This document shows, one piece after another, positions 1-10,210 of a stretch of 64,000 nt of DNA. Numbering within the stretch: position 1 is the stretch's first letter; the number at the start of each line of letters is the position of its first letter. The stretch is from Prado023 sp963747335. GTDB lineage: Bacteria > Actinomycetota > Actinomycetes > S36-B12 > CAIYMF01. A program made the translations under genes and the position numbers. Under the pieces are notes generated by a model, which saw nothing but the letters and a program-made list of their open reading frames with translations, did no database searches and had not been told where the DNA came from. Where the stretch lies: the NCBI GenBank assembly GCA_963747335.1, contig CAVVEV010000012.1, positions 124,001 through 188,000 of the forward strand, given 5' to 3'.

Positions 1-849
1 GCCGACCCCGGGGAGCTGGAAGATGGACTCGGTCACGACCGCCCCACCGAGCAGGCCGGCGAAGTCCAGCCCCGCGGCGGTCACGATCGGGGTGAGGCCG
101 GCGCGGAAGGCATGCTTGCGGATGACGACCCGCTCCGGCAGGCCCTTGGCACGGGCAGTCCGGATGTAGTCCTCACCGAGCGTCTCGAGCATCTGCGTCC
201 GGGTGAGCCTCGTGTAGAAGGCTGCGTACACCAGCGCCACGGTGATCCACGGCAGGAGCATCGTCTGGAGCCATTGGACGGGGTCCTCAGTCGGGGGGAC
301 GTAATCGGGGTAGGGCAGGATGCCCCATTTGATGACGACGAAGAACAGCAGGGTCAGCCCGATGAAGAAGGTGGGGAACGAGTAGCCCACGAGGGCCAGG
401 CTGACGATCGTGCGGTCCTGCCACCTGCCCCGACGAAGGGCGGCGAAGATGCCGGAGATGACGCCGACGACCATCCAGAGGATGAACGCGCCGATGGCCA
501 GCTGGATCGTCACGGGCATGCGCGAGGCGATCAGCTGGGTGACGCACTCACCGTTGCGGAACGAGTACCCCAGCGCAGGGGCCGGGCAGGAGAACTCGAC
601 CGCGGTGCCCTCGGCGTACGTGCGCCCGACGAACAGGCCCTTGAACCACTCCCAGTACTGCATGTACAGCGGGTCGGCCAAGCCCAGGCGCTCCCGGTTG
701 GCCTCGATGATCTCCGGGGTGCACGCCTTGCCACAGGTCAACCGCGCCGGATCGGTGGGGACCAGGGAGAAGAGGATGAAGACAGCGACTGTCACGAGGA
801 AGAGCATCAGGAGCATCAACAGGACTCGCCTGATGACGTAGGCACCCAT
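1..849 (-). CDS. Peptide-type ABC transporter permease (DppB-like), C-terminus cut by window edge
   Basis: Membrane permease of a family-5 (peptide/nickel type) ABC importer. The gene runs leftward out of the window, so only the first 283 residues are seen. The protein opens with MGAYVIRRVLLMLLMLFLV, the first membrane helix characteristic of DppB/GsiC permeases. It then has a long extracytoplasmic segment and further hydrophobic helices. The cytoplasmic loop containing GEDYIRTARAKGLPE is the EAA-like loop that contacts the ATPase in this family. ATG 849 has a GAGGAG ribosome-binding site about 8 bases upstream. It follows the binding protein and a DppC-like permease on the same strand. ATPase genes, if present, should lie beyond the left edge. 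Family assignment is firm; the substrate is unknown. Confidence 0.9.
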   Translation of the reverse strand, partial: MGAYVIRRVLLMLLMLFLVTVAVFILFSLVPTDPARLTCGKACTPEIIEANRERLGLADPLYMQYWEWFKGLFVGRTYAEGTAVEFSCPAPALGYSFRNGECVTQLIASRMPVTIQLAIGAFILWMVVGVISGIFAALRRGRWQDRTIVSLALVGYSFPTFFIGLTLLFFVVIKWGILPYPDYVPPTEDPVQWLQTMLLPWITVALVYAAFYTRLTRTQMLETLGEDYIRTARAKGLPERVVIRKHAFRAGLTPIVTAAGLDFAGLLGGAVVTESIFQLPGVG

Positions 850-951
850 TCGAGGTCTCCTCTTCCGGACGGTCAACGTGGGGGGAACGGACGGTGCGGG
901 TGGTGCCCGGTGGGGCGGCCCCGTAGGGCCGCCCCACCGGTCGTGCGACTG

Positions 952-2688
952 CTACTGCATTGCGTACAGGTTGGCGTACGGCCAGGAGCCGTACGGCGCC
1001 CACGGGAAGGCACCGCCCACCTTCGAGCCGACCATGCCCTGCATCTTGCCGAACCGGGTCGGAACGACCAGCACATCGGCCATGGCCTGCTTGTTCAGCT
1101 CGGCCCACGCCGCGCCCTGTGCGGTGCGATCGGCGATCAGCTTGGCCTCATCGGAGGCCGTGGTGAACTCCGCGTTGTCCCACAGCGACAGGTTGAAGCC
1201 ACCCACCGGGGTGAACAGCTCGGGGATGACCGTCGAGGCGTTCAGCCAGTCCGGGCCCCAGCCGGCGCTGATCAGCGAGCCGGCCTTGTCGGGATCCATC
1301 ACGATGCCGTAGTAGCCACCGGCGTCGATCGGGTTCGGGGTGATCTTGATCCCGGCCTTCTCGAACGCGGTCACGATGGCCGCTGCGGCCTTGTCGTTGA
1401 CCTCGGTCTTCGGGTAGTCCAGGGTCAGGTCCGGCATCGCCTCGCCGGAGTCGGCGATGAACTGCTTGGCGACCTCCGGGTCCCCGTTGTCCGGGATCTC
1501 AGCGCCGAGCAGGCCGGTCCACATGCCCGAGGGCTGGTAGTCGATGGCCAGGTTGGGCTTGATCACGCCGTCGGCGAGGTCACCGGCGAAGTTGCCACCG
1601 GCGATGGTGAGCAGGTCCGCACGCGGGAACGCTGCGGCGATCGCCTTGCGATGGTCCACATTCGGGACTGCCTGAGTGTTGATGGCGAAGTAGCGGACGT
1701 AGGGGTCGTACGAGTCGAACCGGCGGTCCTCGAACTTCGGGTCATTGAAGACCGCGGCGAGCTGGGCCGGGTCGATCGTCAGGCCCTTGGTCGTCATCGT
1801 CTGATCGGCGCTGGAGTCAGCGATCAGCCGTTGGGTCGACACGGACAGCGGGACGGCGAACTTGACCTCGATGGTGTCCGGGTAGGCGCCCCGGTAGTCG
1901 TCGGTGGCCGGATCCCACTGGTCGTTGCGGACCAGCTTCAGCGCCGTGCCCTTCTCATAGGACTCGATCTTGTACGGGCCCGAGGAGAGCGGCTTGTCGG
2001 TGTACTTCTCACCGGTGTCCGCGGCCTTGGGGACCGGGGAGAACGCCGTCAGCGTGGTGGTGTAGTTGAAGTCCGCTGCCGGGTTGGCGAGGTTGAACGT
2101 CACCGTCTTGTTGTCCTCGGAGCAGGTCACGGCCTTGTCGAAGAGCTCCTGGCCGGTGCCGTCGTACGGTCCCTTGTACGCCGAGGTGCCGTCGTCATCC
2201 TTGGGGATGTCGAGCATCGAGATCGCGTAGGTGGGGCCATCGGTGATGATGTCGGTGGCGAAGGTCCGGGAGACGCCGTAGGCGACCTCAGCACAGGTGA
2301 TCGGTGTGCCGTCCTCGAACTTCATGCCGTCCTTGAGGGTGAAGCTCCAGGACTTTCCGCCGTCAGCGGGGGTGCCGATGTCGGTGGCCAGGTCCGGGAC
2401 CAGCTTGCCGGCCTCGTTGTCGTCGGCCGACAGCGCGTACTGGACCAGCGTGCGGTTCAGGTACCCAGTGGCGAACGCGAGGTCCTCACCGGTGTAGTTG
2501 CGCTGCGGGTCGAGGTGGTTGAACTGCTCGTCAACGGTGAGGAAGGTCAGTGCGCCACCCTTGGTGGGCTCACCGGCCTCTCCGCTAGCGGCGGCGTCGC
2601 CACCGTCCGAGCCCCCACAGGCGGCCAGCAGGAGCGCGGATGCTGCAGCGAGTGCCGCGACCTTCGCGCTCGTGGTTGCCTTGCTCAT
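952..2688 (-). CDS. Peptide-type ABC transporter substrate-binding lipoprotein (SBP family 5)
   Basis: Extracytoplasmic solute receptor of the importer formed with the flanking permeases. The first 25 residues are a lipoprotein signal ending in the lipobox LLAAC (Cys about residue 24), followed by a Gly/Ser/Glu-rich linker. The body, about 540 residues, has the family-5 features: an early LDPQRNYTGEDL stretch, the domain-I segment GKSWSFTLKDGMKFEDG that matches the usual 'W.F.LR.GVKFHDG' signature, and the LVRNDQWD block. The 578-residue length is normal. ATG 2688 is fixed by a strong AAGGAGG four bases further upstream. The gene lies between the DppC-like (upstream) and DppB-like (downstream) permease genes. 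Substrate could be oligopeptides, but this family also binds other solutes. Confidence 0.93.
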   Translation of the reverse strand: MSKATTSAKVAALAAASALLLAACGGSDGGDAAASGEAGEPTKGGALTFLTVDEQFNHLDPQRNYTGEDLAFATGYLNRTLVQYALSADDNEAGKLVPDLATDIGTPADGGKSWSFTLKDGMKFEDGTPITCAEVAYGVSRTFATDIITDGPTYAISMLDIPKDDDGTSAYKGPYDGTGQELFDKAVTCSEDNKTVTFNLANPAADFNYTTTLTAFSPVPKAADTGEKYTDKPLSSGPYKIESYEKGTALKLVRNDQWDPATDDYRGAYPDTIEVKFAVPLSVSTQRLIADSSADQTMTTKGLTIDPAQLAAVFNDPKFEDRRFDSYDPYVRYFAINTQAVPNVDHRKAIAAAFPRADLLTIAGGNFAGDLADGVIKPNLAIDYQPSGMWTGLLGAEIPDNGDPEVAKQFIADSGEAMPDLTLDYPKTEVNDKAAAAIVTAFEKAGIKITPNPIDAGGYYGIVMDPDKAGSLISAGWGPDWLNASTVIPELFTPVGGFNLSLWDNAEFTTASDEAKLIADRTAQGAAWAELNKQAMADVLVVPTRFGKMQGMVGSKVGGAFPWAPYGSWPYANLYAMQ

Positions 2689-2773
2689 ATTTCCTCCTTG
2701 TTCGGGTCACGGCGGGGCTGCCGGACCCACTTTCCCGCCTGGGCGGGCCCGTCCTGGAGGACGGGAATCTGGG

Positions 2774-3781
2774 TCATCCTCGACCCGCACGGGGGTCGAG
2801 GGCGTCACGGACTGCATCACCGAAAAGGTTGAAGACCAGCACGGTGATGAACAGCACGGTTCCTGGGATGAAGAAGTAGGTGGGCAGCACCGTGAAGGTG
2901 CGCACGGAGTCGGCGAGCATCGCACCCCACGTGGGGGTCGGCGGGAGCACCCCGACGCCGAGGTAGGCCAGCGTCGCCTCGGCGGTGATGAAGCCGGGGA
3001 ACGCGAGTGAGGCGTAGACCAGGATCGGCGCCCACAGGTTCGGGATCAGTTCCTTGAACAGGATCCGTCGCGAGGAGGCGCCCGTCGACACAGCGGCCTC
3101 CACGAACTCGCGCTCCCGCAGGCTCAGCACCTGCCCACGGACGAGGCGGGCCAAGTAGGGCCAGGAGAACAGGCTGAGCAGGATGATCATGGCCAGGATC
3201 CGGGCCGCCCCCGCGCTCGGGATCACCGTCTCGAGGCGCTGCTGCAGCGGCTGCGCCATGGCGATGACCAGCAGGAGGAACGGGAAGCTCAACGTCAGGT
3301 CCATGATCCGGCTGATGACCGTATCGGTCTTGCCCTTCGAGTAGCCGGCGATCGTGCCCAGCAGGACCCCGATGACGATCACGAGGAAGGTCGCCGAGAA
3401 CGCGATGAGCAACGTGACGCGGGCACCGAAGAGCAGCCGGGCGAGGATGTCACGGCCGATCAGGGGCTCGATCCCCAGCGGATGGTTCCAGGAGATCCCG
3501 CCCCAGGGCCCTGCCGGCAGGCCGCCGTCCTGACTGACGAGGTCGGTGTTCGGCTCGAACGGGTCGACTCCGAGCACCTTGGTGATCAATGGCGCGAAGA
3601 GCGCGGCCAGGACGATGAAGATGATGACCGCGAGGGAGGCCATCGCCACCTTGTCCCGGCGCAGCCGGCCCCAGGCGATCTGGGTGAGCGAACGACCCTC
3701 GACCTGCTTGGTGTCCTCCTCAGTCCCCTTCAGGTACTCGTCTCCCGCGTCGTCAGTGGCGCTCACCAGCGGGATCGTCAT
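2774..3781 (-). CDS. Peptide-type ABC transporter permease (DppC-like)
   Basis: Second membrane subunit of the peptide-type importer, and the first gene of the minus-strand operon. The first 50 residues are hydrophilic. They are followed by a helix (VAMASLAVIIFIVLAALFA), an extracytoplasmic part with GIEPLIGRDILARLLFGARV, which is the diagnostic 'GTD..GRD..SR...G.R' block of DppC permeases, and then four to five helices. The EAA loop is EREFVEAAVSTGASSRRILFK. A longer reading frame exists, but ATG 3781 (MTIPLVSATDD) is preceded by GAGAGG and gives 335 residues, near the family norm. The binding-protein gene starts 85 bases downstream. The gap contains a small G/C-rich hairpin (2734-2747). No promoter could be defended in the 177 bases between it and typA. 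Confidence 0.9.
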   Translation of the reverse strand: MTIPLVSATDDAGDEYLKGTEEDTKQVEGRSLTQIAWGRLRRDKVAMASLAVIIFIVLAALFAPLITKVLGVDPFEPNTDLVSQDGGLPAGPWGGISWNHPLGIEPLIGRDILARLLFGARVTLLIAFSATFLVIVIGVLLGTIAGYSKGKTDTVISRIMDLTLSFPFLLLVIAMAQPLQQRLETVIPSAGAARILAMIILLSLFSWPYLARLVRGQVLSLREREFVEAAVSTGASSRRILFKELIPNLWAPILVYASLAFPGFITAEATLAYLGVGVLPPTPTWGAMLADSVRTFTVLPTYFFIPGTVLFITVLVFNLFGDAVRDALDPRAGRG

Positions 3782-3958
3782 GTGCCCACCTCTCTGATCA
3801 CCACGGAGTCCAGGTCGCTCACGCATTCACGGCGCAAGAGTACGCGCTCGCAGTCGGTATGCCGCAATGTAGGCCGTGCTGCGCGAGGAAGTCGCCGGAA
3901 TGGCCCCTGAGCGGCGAAAGAGTTACCAAAACGCAACACATCGACCCCAACAGGCCGG

Positions 3959-5833
<1,875 letters not shown>

Positions 5834-5924
5834 GGGTGACAGTCTCCTCGTCAGGTCCCGAGGCGCGTCCTCGGGAAGGTGCCGGGAGCAGAACCCGGAC
5901 CCCAATCATCCCACGACGGCGACG

Positions 5925-6023
5925 GGGCCCGGCGCGACCGAGCAATCCGCTTCCGTTCCGTCGATCTGCTTCCGGAGTTCGGCAAGCAGATTCTCGAGGC
6001 GGAAGCAGAGTGACGCCGGGCCC
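5925..6023. repeat. Nested inverted repeat (three concentric stems)
   Basis: Three inverted-repeat arms sit inside each other between typA and the PIG-L-like gene. The outer 10-bp arms are at 5925-5934 and 6014-6023 (GGGCCCGGCG and its complement). The middle 7-bp arms are at 5949-5955 and 6000-6006 (GCTTCCG). The inner 8-bp arms are at 5964-5971 and 5984-5991 (ATCTGCTT) around a 12-base loop. It lies just upstream of typA and just downstream of the convergently placed stop at 6054, so it could act as a terminator for the left-running PIG-L-like gene. It is longer than a simple terminator. Confidence 0.7.
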
Positions 6024-6053
6024 GAGGGAAGCGCGCGCGGGCAGCGGCGCGAC

Positions 6054-6959
6054 CTACAGCAGCGGCTGGCCCCACGTGAGGGTGAAGTACTCGCGGTCCC
6101 AGAACCGGAAGTACGCCCACGCCGGCACGCGGTCGGCGTACGGGTAGGTGGCGCGGACCAGGTCCGGGCTCTGGGTGCCGTGGGCGAGGAGCACCTCACC
6201 CTTGACGCCCGTGTGATCGTCGATGCGCACGCTGACCTCGGGCTCGGGGACGCGGTCGCCGATCGGCGCCCTGGCAAGGGCGTTCCAGGAGACCTCGCGG
6301 TCCCCCCGGGTCACCGTCCAGACGCGGCCAACCCCGGAGTCCTCCGCCTGGGCAGCCGCCAGGGTGTAGGCGGCCACCGCCTGCGCGTCGGTGTCCTGGC
6401 CGGTCGTGTCGCCGACCGTGAGGATCACGGAGGGGGCGACCTCCGCGATCTCGGCGGTGATGGCGGCGGTGACCTCGTCGGGGTCGGCGGCGAGCAGTTC
6501 CCCATCGGCGAACCCAGCAGTCGTCACCCGGTCGACGCCGAGGAGGTCACTCGAGCTGGCCAGCTCGTCGGAGCGCACCTCGCCGATGCCGTCCTCGGCG
6601 AACGAGAGCATCGGCGGCTGGGTCGCACCGTCGGAGAGGGACAGGACCGACACGGACGCGCCTCCCTCCTCGAGCGCTGCGAGCGTGCCGGCGAGGGGAA
6701 GCTCCTGGCCCGGACGTGCCAGCACGACCAGGACCGTGGCGGCCATCTCCGGGGGCACGAGGGCAGTGGCGCGGATCTCCTGGGCGGAGCGGTGGATCGC
6801 CAGGAAGTGCAGGGTCGCCACCGTTCCTGCGGCGAGCAGGGCGACGCTGAGGACCACGGCGACCAGCCGGCGGCCCCAGCGGCGGGTGCGCCCACGGGCG
6901 CGCTCCGGACGGGAGGTGACCCGCAACGGGGTCTGCTCGGGGGCAAGTCGCTCAGCCAT
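6054..6959 (-). CDS. Membrane-anchored PIG-L/LmbE-like protein lacking zinc ligands
   Basis: A 301-residue protein with a basic N-terminus and one membrane helix (residues about 29-50), followed by an extracytoplasmic domain. The domain resembles the PIG-L (GlcNAc deacetylase) Rossmann-type fold: VLVVLARPGQE, then SVLSLSDGAT, in the positions where active enzymes have 'VLVVAPHPDDE' and 'V.VLTDGE'. The metal-binding His-Pro-Asp-Asp is replaced by Arg-Pro-Gly-Gln. The later 'HPDH' site is replaced by a Gln-Asp-Thr-Asp stretch. I infer a fold relative without deacetylase activity, perhaps a binding or structural protein at the cell surface. ATG 6959 has no clear ribosome-binding site. Family assignment is moderate because the motifs are degenerate. 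Confidence 0.6.
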   Translation of the reverse strand: MAERLAPEQTPLRVTSRPERARGRTRRWGRRLVAVVLSVALLAAGTVATLHFLAIHRSAQEIRATALVPPEMAATVLVVLARPGQELPLAGTLAALEEGGASVSVLSLSDGATQPPMLSFAEDGIGEVRSDELASSSDLLGVDRVTTAGFADGELLAADPDEVTAAITAEIAEVAPSVILTVGDTTGQDTDAQAVAAYTLAAAQAEDSGVGRVWTVTRGDREVSWNALARAPIGDRVPEPEVSVRIDDHTGVKGEVLLAHGTQSPDLVRATYPYADRVPAWAYFRFWDREYFTLTWGQPLL

Positions 6960-7018
6960 TGGCCCAGTGTGGCGACCCCCGGGTCAACCCCCGGTGAGCG
7001 ACACGCACGCCGCTGCGA

Positions 7019-7813
7019 TCAGCCCCAGGACCAGACCGTCGACACGACCAACGGGGCACCGGGAGCGACCATGTGGGGCGAGGTGTTCGGACCGTCCGGG
7101 GGGCCTGATTGGGGTTCCACGCAGAACGCCGCCGGGAGCTCGTCGTAGACGACCGCGAAGGCGGCATCGGAGCTGATCTGCAGCCGCAGCACGCCCGGCC
7201 AGGTGATCGTCATCGGCCAGCGGAGCCCGGTGAAGCAGTCGTCCCACGGACCCGGCGGCACGGCCACCACCTCGCCGCTGGGGATCCCGTCAGCATCGCG
7301 GCGCAGCATCCCCTCGGCCGCGAAGGCCAGCTCGGCGACCTCCCCGGACCCCAGGACGCGACGGAACCACGGGTGCCACCCCACCGTGGCTGGGAACGCC
7401 GCACCCGCGGCATGCACCTCGACGCGCTGCGCCAGGTGATCGGTGGCCAGCCCGAACTCCTGGACGACATGGCCGGGGAAGGGCCAGCGGGAGTCCAGGT
7501 CGCACCGGATCCGAAGGCGCTCACCGGAGGCCTCGAGCACCTCCCAGGGACGGTCCATCACCAGCCCGTGACCGGCGTGCGGGTGGGTCCGGACCGTGGG
7601 GAGAGCGTGCTCCACCCCAGCGACGCGCAGCACCCCGTCGCGGATGCGCCCGGCCCAGGGGGCCATCACGAAGGACCCGTGCTCGAGGACGCCGGTGCCG
7701 ACCCGGCCGAGCAGCTCGACCCCGTCGACCTCCAGCGACGTGATCCGCCCACCGTCGGCAGCGTCGACGGTGATCCGGGCCGGTCCCGCCGCCAGCGCCA
7801 CGGGCGCGTTCAT
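7019..7813 (-). CDS. galM: Aldose 1-epimerase family protein
   Basis: Likely mutarotase interconverting alpha and beta anomers of an imported aldose, the step before galactokinase or isomerase. The 264 residues are rich in beta-strands. Visible family blocks are LEHGSFVMAPWAGRIRDGV (with the 'N.IR' region represented by AGRIRDG), HAGHGLVMDRPW (the catalytic His region HPHAGHG), and VGWHPWFRR, matching the second catalytic His motif. The start ATG 7813 overlaps the stop of the LacI gene by four bases (ATGA), so it is translationally coupled as the last gene of the arabinose/monosaccharide operon. It is at the short end for the family, as is common for bacterial 'aldose 1-epimerase-like' proteins. 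Confidence 0.85.
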   Translation of the reverse strand: MNAPVALAAGPARITVDAADGGRITSLEVDGVELLGRVGTGVLEHGSFVMAPWAGRIRDGVLRVAGVEHALPTVRTHPHAGHGLVMDRPWEVLEASGERLRIRCDLDSRWPFPGHVVQEFGLATDHLAQRVEVHAAGAAFPATVGWHPWFRRVLGSGEVAELAFAAEGMLRRDADGIPSGEVVAVPPGPWDDCFTGLRWPMTITWPGVLRLQISSDAAFAVVYDELPAAFCVEPQSGPPDGPNTSPHMVAPGAPLVVSTVWSWG

Positions 7814-8847
7814 GCCGGGACCCCGGTCTCCCGACGGTCGCGGGGTGCGGCCACGCTCTCGCGGGGGACGAACACCGGGGGAACCAGCTCGTGGAGGACC
7901 TCGTCCCGGCCCTCCATCCGGGTGATCAGCATCCGCAGGGCCCGGCGGCCCACCTCCTCGAACCCCTGACGCACGGTCGTCAGCGGCGGGATGAAGAAGC
8001 CCGACTCGGGCAGGTCGTCGAATCCGACGAGGCTCACGTCGTCGGGGACCCGCAGGCCGTGCTCATGCAGCGCCCGCAGGATTCCCAGGGCCGTCTGGTC
8101 GTTGGCAGCGAAGATGGCGGTCGCATCCGGGATCCGGGCGAGCATCTTGCCGGCCTCGTAGCCACCGGCCGCCGACCAGTCACCGGTGATGACCGGCGGC
8201 ACCTCGGCGCCCGCCCGTTCCAAGGTGGCCCGCCACCCCTCGATGCGGTCGAGGCTGTCGAACACGTCCGAGGGCCCGGACACGTGCCACACGGTCCGGT
8301 GGCCGGCGTCCAGCAGTGCCTGGGTGGCCTCGATGGCACCCCGGACCTGGTCGATGCCGACGCTGGGGATGGACTCGTTGCGGTCACCGCCGATGGCCAC
8401 CAGCGGCTTCTCCGCCGGGACCTCACGCATCGCCTCGGCTGCGGAGACCACGGGCACGATCACGATGATCCCGCCGACCTGCTGGTCGAGGTGCCTGTTG
8501 ACCGCCTCCTCCATCGAGGCCCGGTCCAGGGCCGCGAGGCTGGCCACGCTCACCCCGTATCCCGCCTGCACGGCCGCTGCTTCCAGCGCGTAGAGCAGCG
8601 AGGCGGGACCGAAGAGGGTGGAGGGCTGGGCCACGACACCGATCTGGTCGCTGCGTCCGCTGGCCAGTGCTCGGGCGGCCCGGTTGGGCCGGTACCCCAG
8701 CTCCTGCATGGCCGCAAGCACGCGAAGCCGCGTCTGCTGCTTGACGTTCGGGTGGTCGTTGAGCACCCGCGACACGGTCTGGTGCGAGACCCCAGCGAGT
8801 CGGGCGACATCGGTCATCGCCGGCGCGCGGGTCGGCCCGCTGGCCAT
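7810..8847 (-). CDS. LacI-family transcriptional regulator (in-operon)
   Basis: Sugar-responsive DNA-binding regulator of 345 residues. The helix-turn-helix is at residues about 10-35 (MTDVARLAGVSHQTVSRVLN), followed by the hinge helix NRAARALASGRSDQIG. A periplasmic-binding-protein-like effector domain runs to the C-terminus (blocks GIIVIVPV, FAANDQTALGILRAL, DVSLVGFDD). The long upstream reading frame is a shadow. ATG 8847 has GAGAGGAGA six bases upstream. The gene lies downstream of gguB and overlaps galM, so it is part of the sugar operon or starts a sub-operon behind the hairpins at 8878-8946. The obvious target is the palindrome in the araB promoter (16987-16998), but this is inference. 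Effector probably arabinose or galactose. Confidence 0.93.
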   Translation of the reverse strand: MASGPTRAPAMTDVARLAGVSHQTVSRVLNDHPNVKQQTRLRVLAAMQELGYRPNRAARALASGRSDQIGVVAQPSTLFGPASLLYALEAAAVQAGYGVSVASLAALDRASMEEAVNRHLDQQVGGIIVIVPVVSAAEAMREVPAEKPLVAIGGDRNESIPSVGIDQVRGAIEATQALLDAGHRTVWHVSGPSDVFDSLDRIEGWRATLERAGAEVPPVITGDWSAAGGYEAGKMLARIPDATAIFAANDQTALGILRALHEHGLRVPDDVSLVGFDDLPESGFFIPPLTTVRQGFEEVGRRALRMLITRMEGRDEVLHELVPPVFVPRESVAAPRDRRETGVPA

Positions 8848-8877
8848 GGGTTCTCCTCTCCCGTCGTGGGTCCCTGT

Positions 8878-8946
8878 CGGCCCGCAGTCGAAGGTATCGC
8901 CTGCGGGCCGGGTGTGTGCAGCGCCCCCAACAGCGCCGCACACACC
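8878..8946 (-). terminator. Double hairpin between gguB and lacI
   Basis: Two adjacent hairpins lie in the 98-base gap. The first pairs CGGCCCGCAG (8878-8887) with CTGCGGGCCG (8901-8910), a perfect 10-bp stem with a 13-base loop. The second pairs GGTGTGTG (8911-8918) with CACACACC (8939-8946) plus an inner CGC/GCG pair, and overlaps the gguB stop codon. Neither has a U-tract, which is usual in very high-GC genomes. They probably attenuate transcription from the transporter into lacI-galM or stabilise the transporter mRNA 3' end. Confidence 0.6.
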
Positions 8947-10205
8947 TACTCGTCGGCAGGGACCAGCTCGTCGACCTGGTCCTGGTCCGGCATGCCCTGC
9001 GAGGCACCGTCGTCCACCGGGACCGTGGTGACCGCAGCCCCCACCGACGAGCGCCGCTTGTTCCACACGTCGAAGGCCACCGCGAACAGCAGGACCAGGC
9101 CCTTGATGGTCATCTGCCAGTCGACCGAGACGCCCATGAGCGACATGCCGTTGTTCAGCACACCCATGACGAAGCCACCGACGATCGCGCCGATGACCGT
9201 GCCGACGCCGCCCGTGACCGCGGCACCACCGATGAACGCGGCGGCGATGGCGTCGAGCTCGAAGTTGACGCCGGCCTTCGGGTTGGCGGCGGTGAGGCGG
9301 GCAGCGAACACCAGACCCGCCAGGGCGGACAGCATGCCCATGTTGGCCATCACCAGCATGTCGACGCGCTTGGTGCGCACCCCGGACATGGTGGCTGCCG
9401 GGTAGTTGCCGCCGACGGCGTAGATGTGCCGGCCGAACACCGTGCGGTTCATGATGAAGCTGTAGATGCCGATCAGGGCGAACAGCACGAGGCCCACGAT
9501 CGGCAGGCCCTTGTACTGCGCGAGCAGGTAGGCGAACCACATGATCACGGCGACGACAGCCACCTGCTTGAGCAGGAACATCGACATGGACGACACCGCG
9601 AAGTTGTAGCGCTGCTTCGACGCCCGCTTGCGGACGTCCATGACGACCAGGAACACGCACAGCAGGACGGCCAGCAGCATCGTGAGGTTGTGCAGCCCGG
9701 TGTCCGGTCCGACCTCGGGGAGGAACCCGTTGCCGAGCTTCTCGAACCCCGGGGGCAGGTTGCCCACGGTCTCGCCCTGGAGGACCACGAGCGTCAGTCC
9801 GCGGAACACGAGCATGCTCGACAGCGTCACGATGAACGCGGGTATGCCCACATAGGCGACCCACGCGCCGTGCCAGGCGCCGATCGCGGCACCCGTGATG
9901 AGCACGAGGACGACCGCGAGCGGCCACGGGACGTCCCACCTGACCATCATCATGACGCCCAGCGCGCCGGTGAAGGCGGCCACCGATCCGACGGACAGGT
10001 CGATGTGCCGGGCGATGATCACCATCACCATGCCGATGGCCAGGATCAGGATGTAGCTGTTCTGGGTCAGCAGGTTCGTGAGGTTCAACGGCTTGAGCAG
10101 GATGCCGTCCGTCGTGATCTGGAAGAGGATGATGATCGCGATCAGCGCGCCGATCATCCCGTACTGGCGGATGTTGCCGCTCATCAAGGTCTTCAGACTG
10201 GACAT
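8946..10205 (-). CDS. gguB: Monosaccharide ABC transporter permease (GguB/MmsB type), copy 1
   Basis: Membrane subunit of a CUT2-type monosaccharide importer, about 419 residues with around ten hydrophobic helices. The diagnostic block GHIDLSVGSV of this family appears here as ARHIDLSVGSVAAFTG. Further on are FGRHIYAVGGN and the highly conserved GGAAVTGGVGTVIGAIVGG region. ATG 10205 has AGAAGGTGA just upstream, so it is preferred over GTG 10214, which would overlap the ATPase stop by four bases. It follows gguA directly. It aligns along its length with the permease of the second cluster (38295-39591), which is useful because that copy has a frameshift. Substrate probably L-arabinose, galactose or a related aldose, judged only from neighbours. 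Confidence 0.93.
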   Translation of the reverse strand: MSSLKTLMSGNIRQYGMIGALIAIIILFQITTDGILLKPLNLTNLLTQNSYILILAIGMVMVIIARHIDLSVGSVAAFTGALGVMMMVRWDVPWPLAVVLVLITGAAIGAWHGAWVAYVGIPAFIVTLSSMLVFRGLTLVVLQGETVGNLPPGFEKLGNGFLPEVGPDTGLHNLTMLLAVLLCVFLVVMDVRKRASKQRYNFAVSSMSMFLLKQVAVVAVIMWFAYLLAQYKGLPIVGLVLFALIGIYSFIMNRTVFGRHIYAVGGNYPAATMSGVRTKRVDMLVMANMGMLSALAGLVFAARLTAANPKAGVNFELDAIAAAFIGGAAVTGGVGTVIGAIVGGFVMGVLNNGMSLMGVSVDWQMTIKGLVLLFAVAFDVWNKRRSSVGAAVTTVPVDDGASQGMPDQDQVDELVPADE

Positions 10206-10210
10206 CGGTG

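Noticed and set aside
112..2832. Very long open frame on the plus strand (over 900 codons)
   Set aside because: It is antisense to the binding-protein and permease genes, is Arg/Asp/Gly-rich without domains, and arises from high-GC codon bias on the other strand.
3782..3958. Promoter for the peptide transporter operon
   Set aside because: A TACATT -10-like box is present on the minus strand but no matching -35 could be defended.
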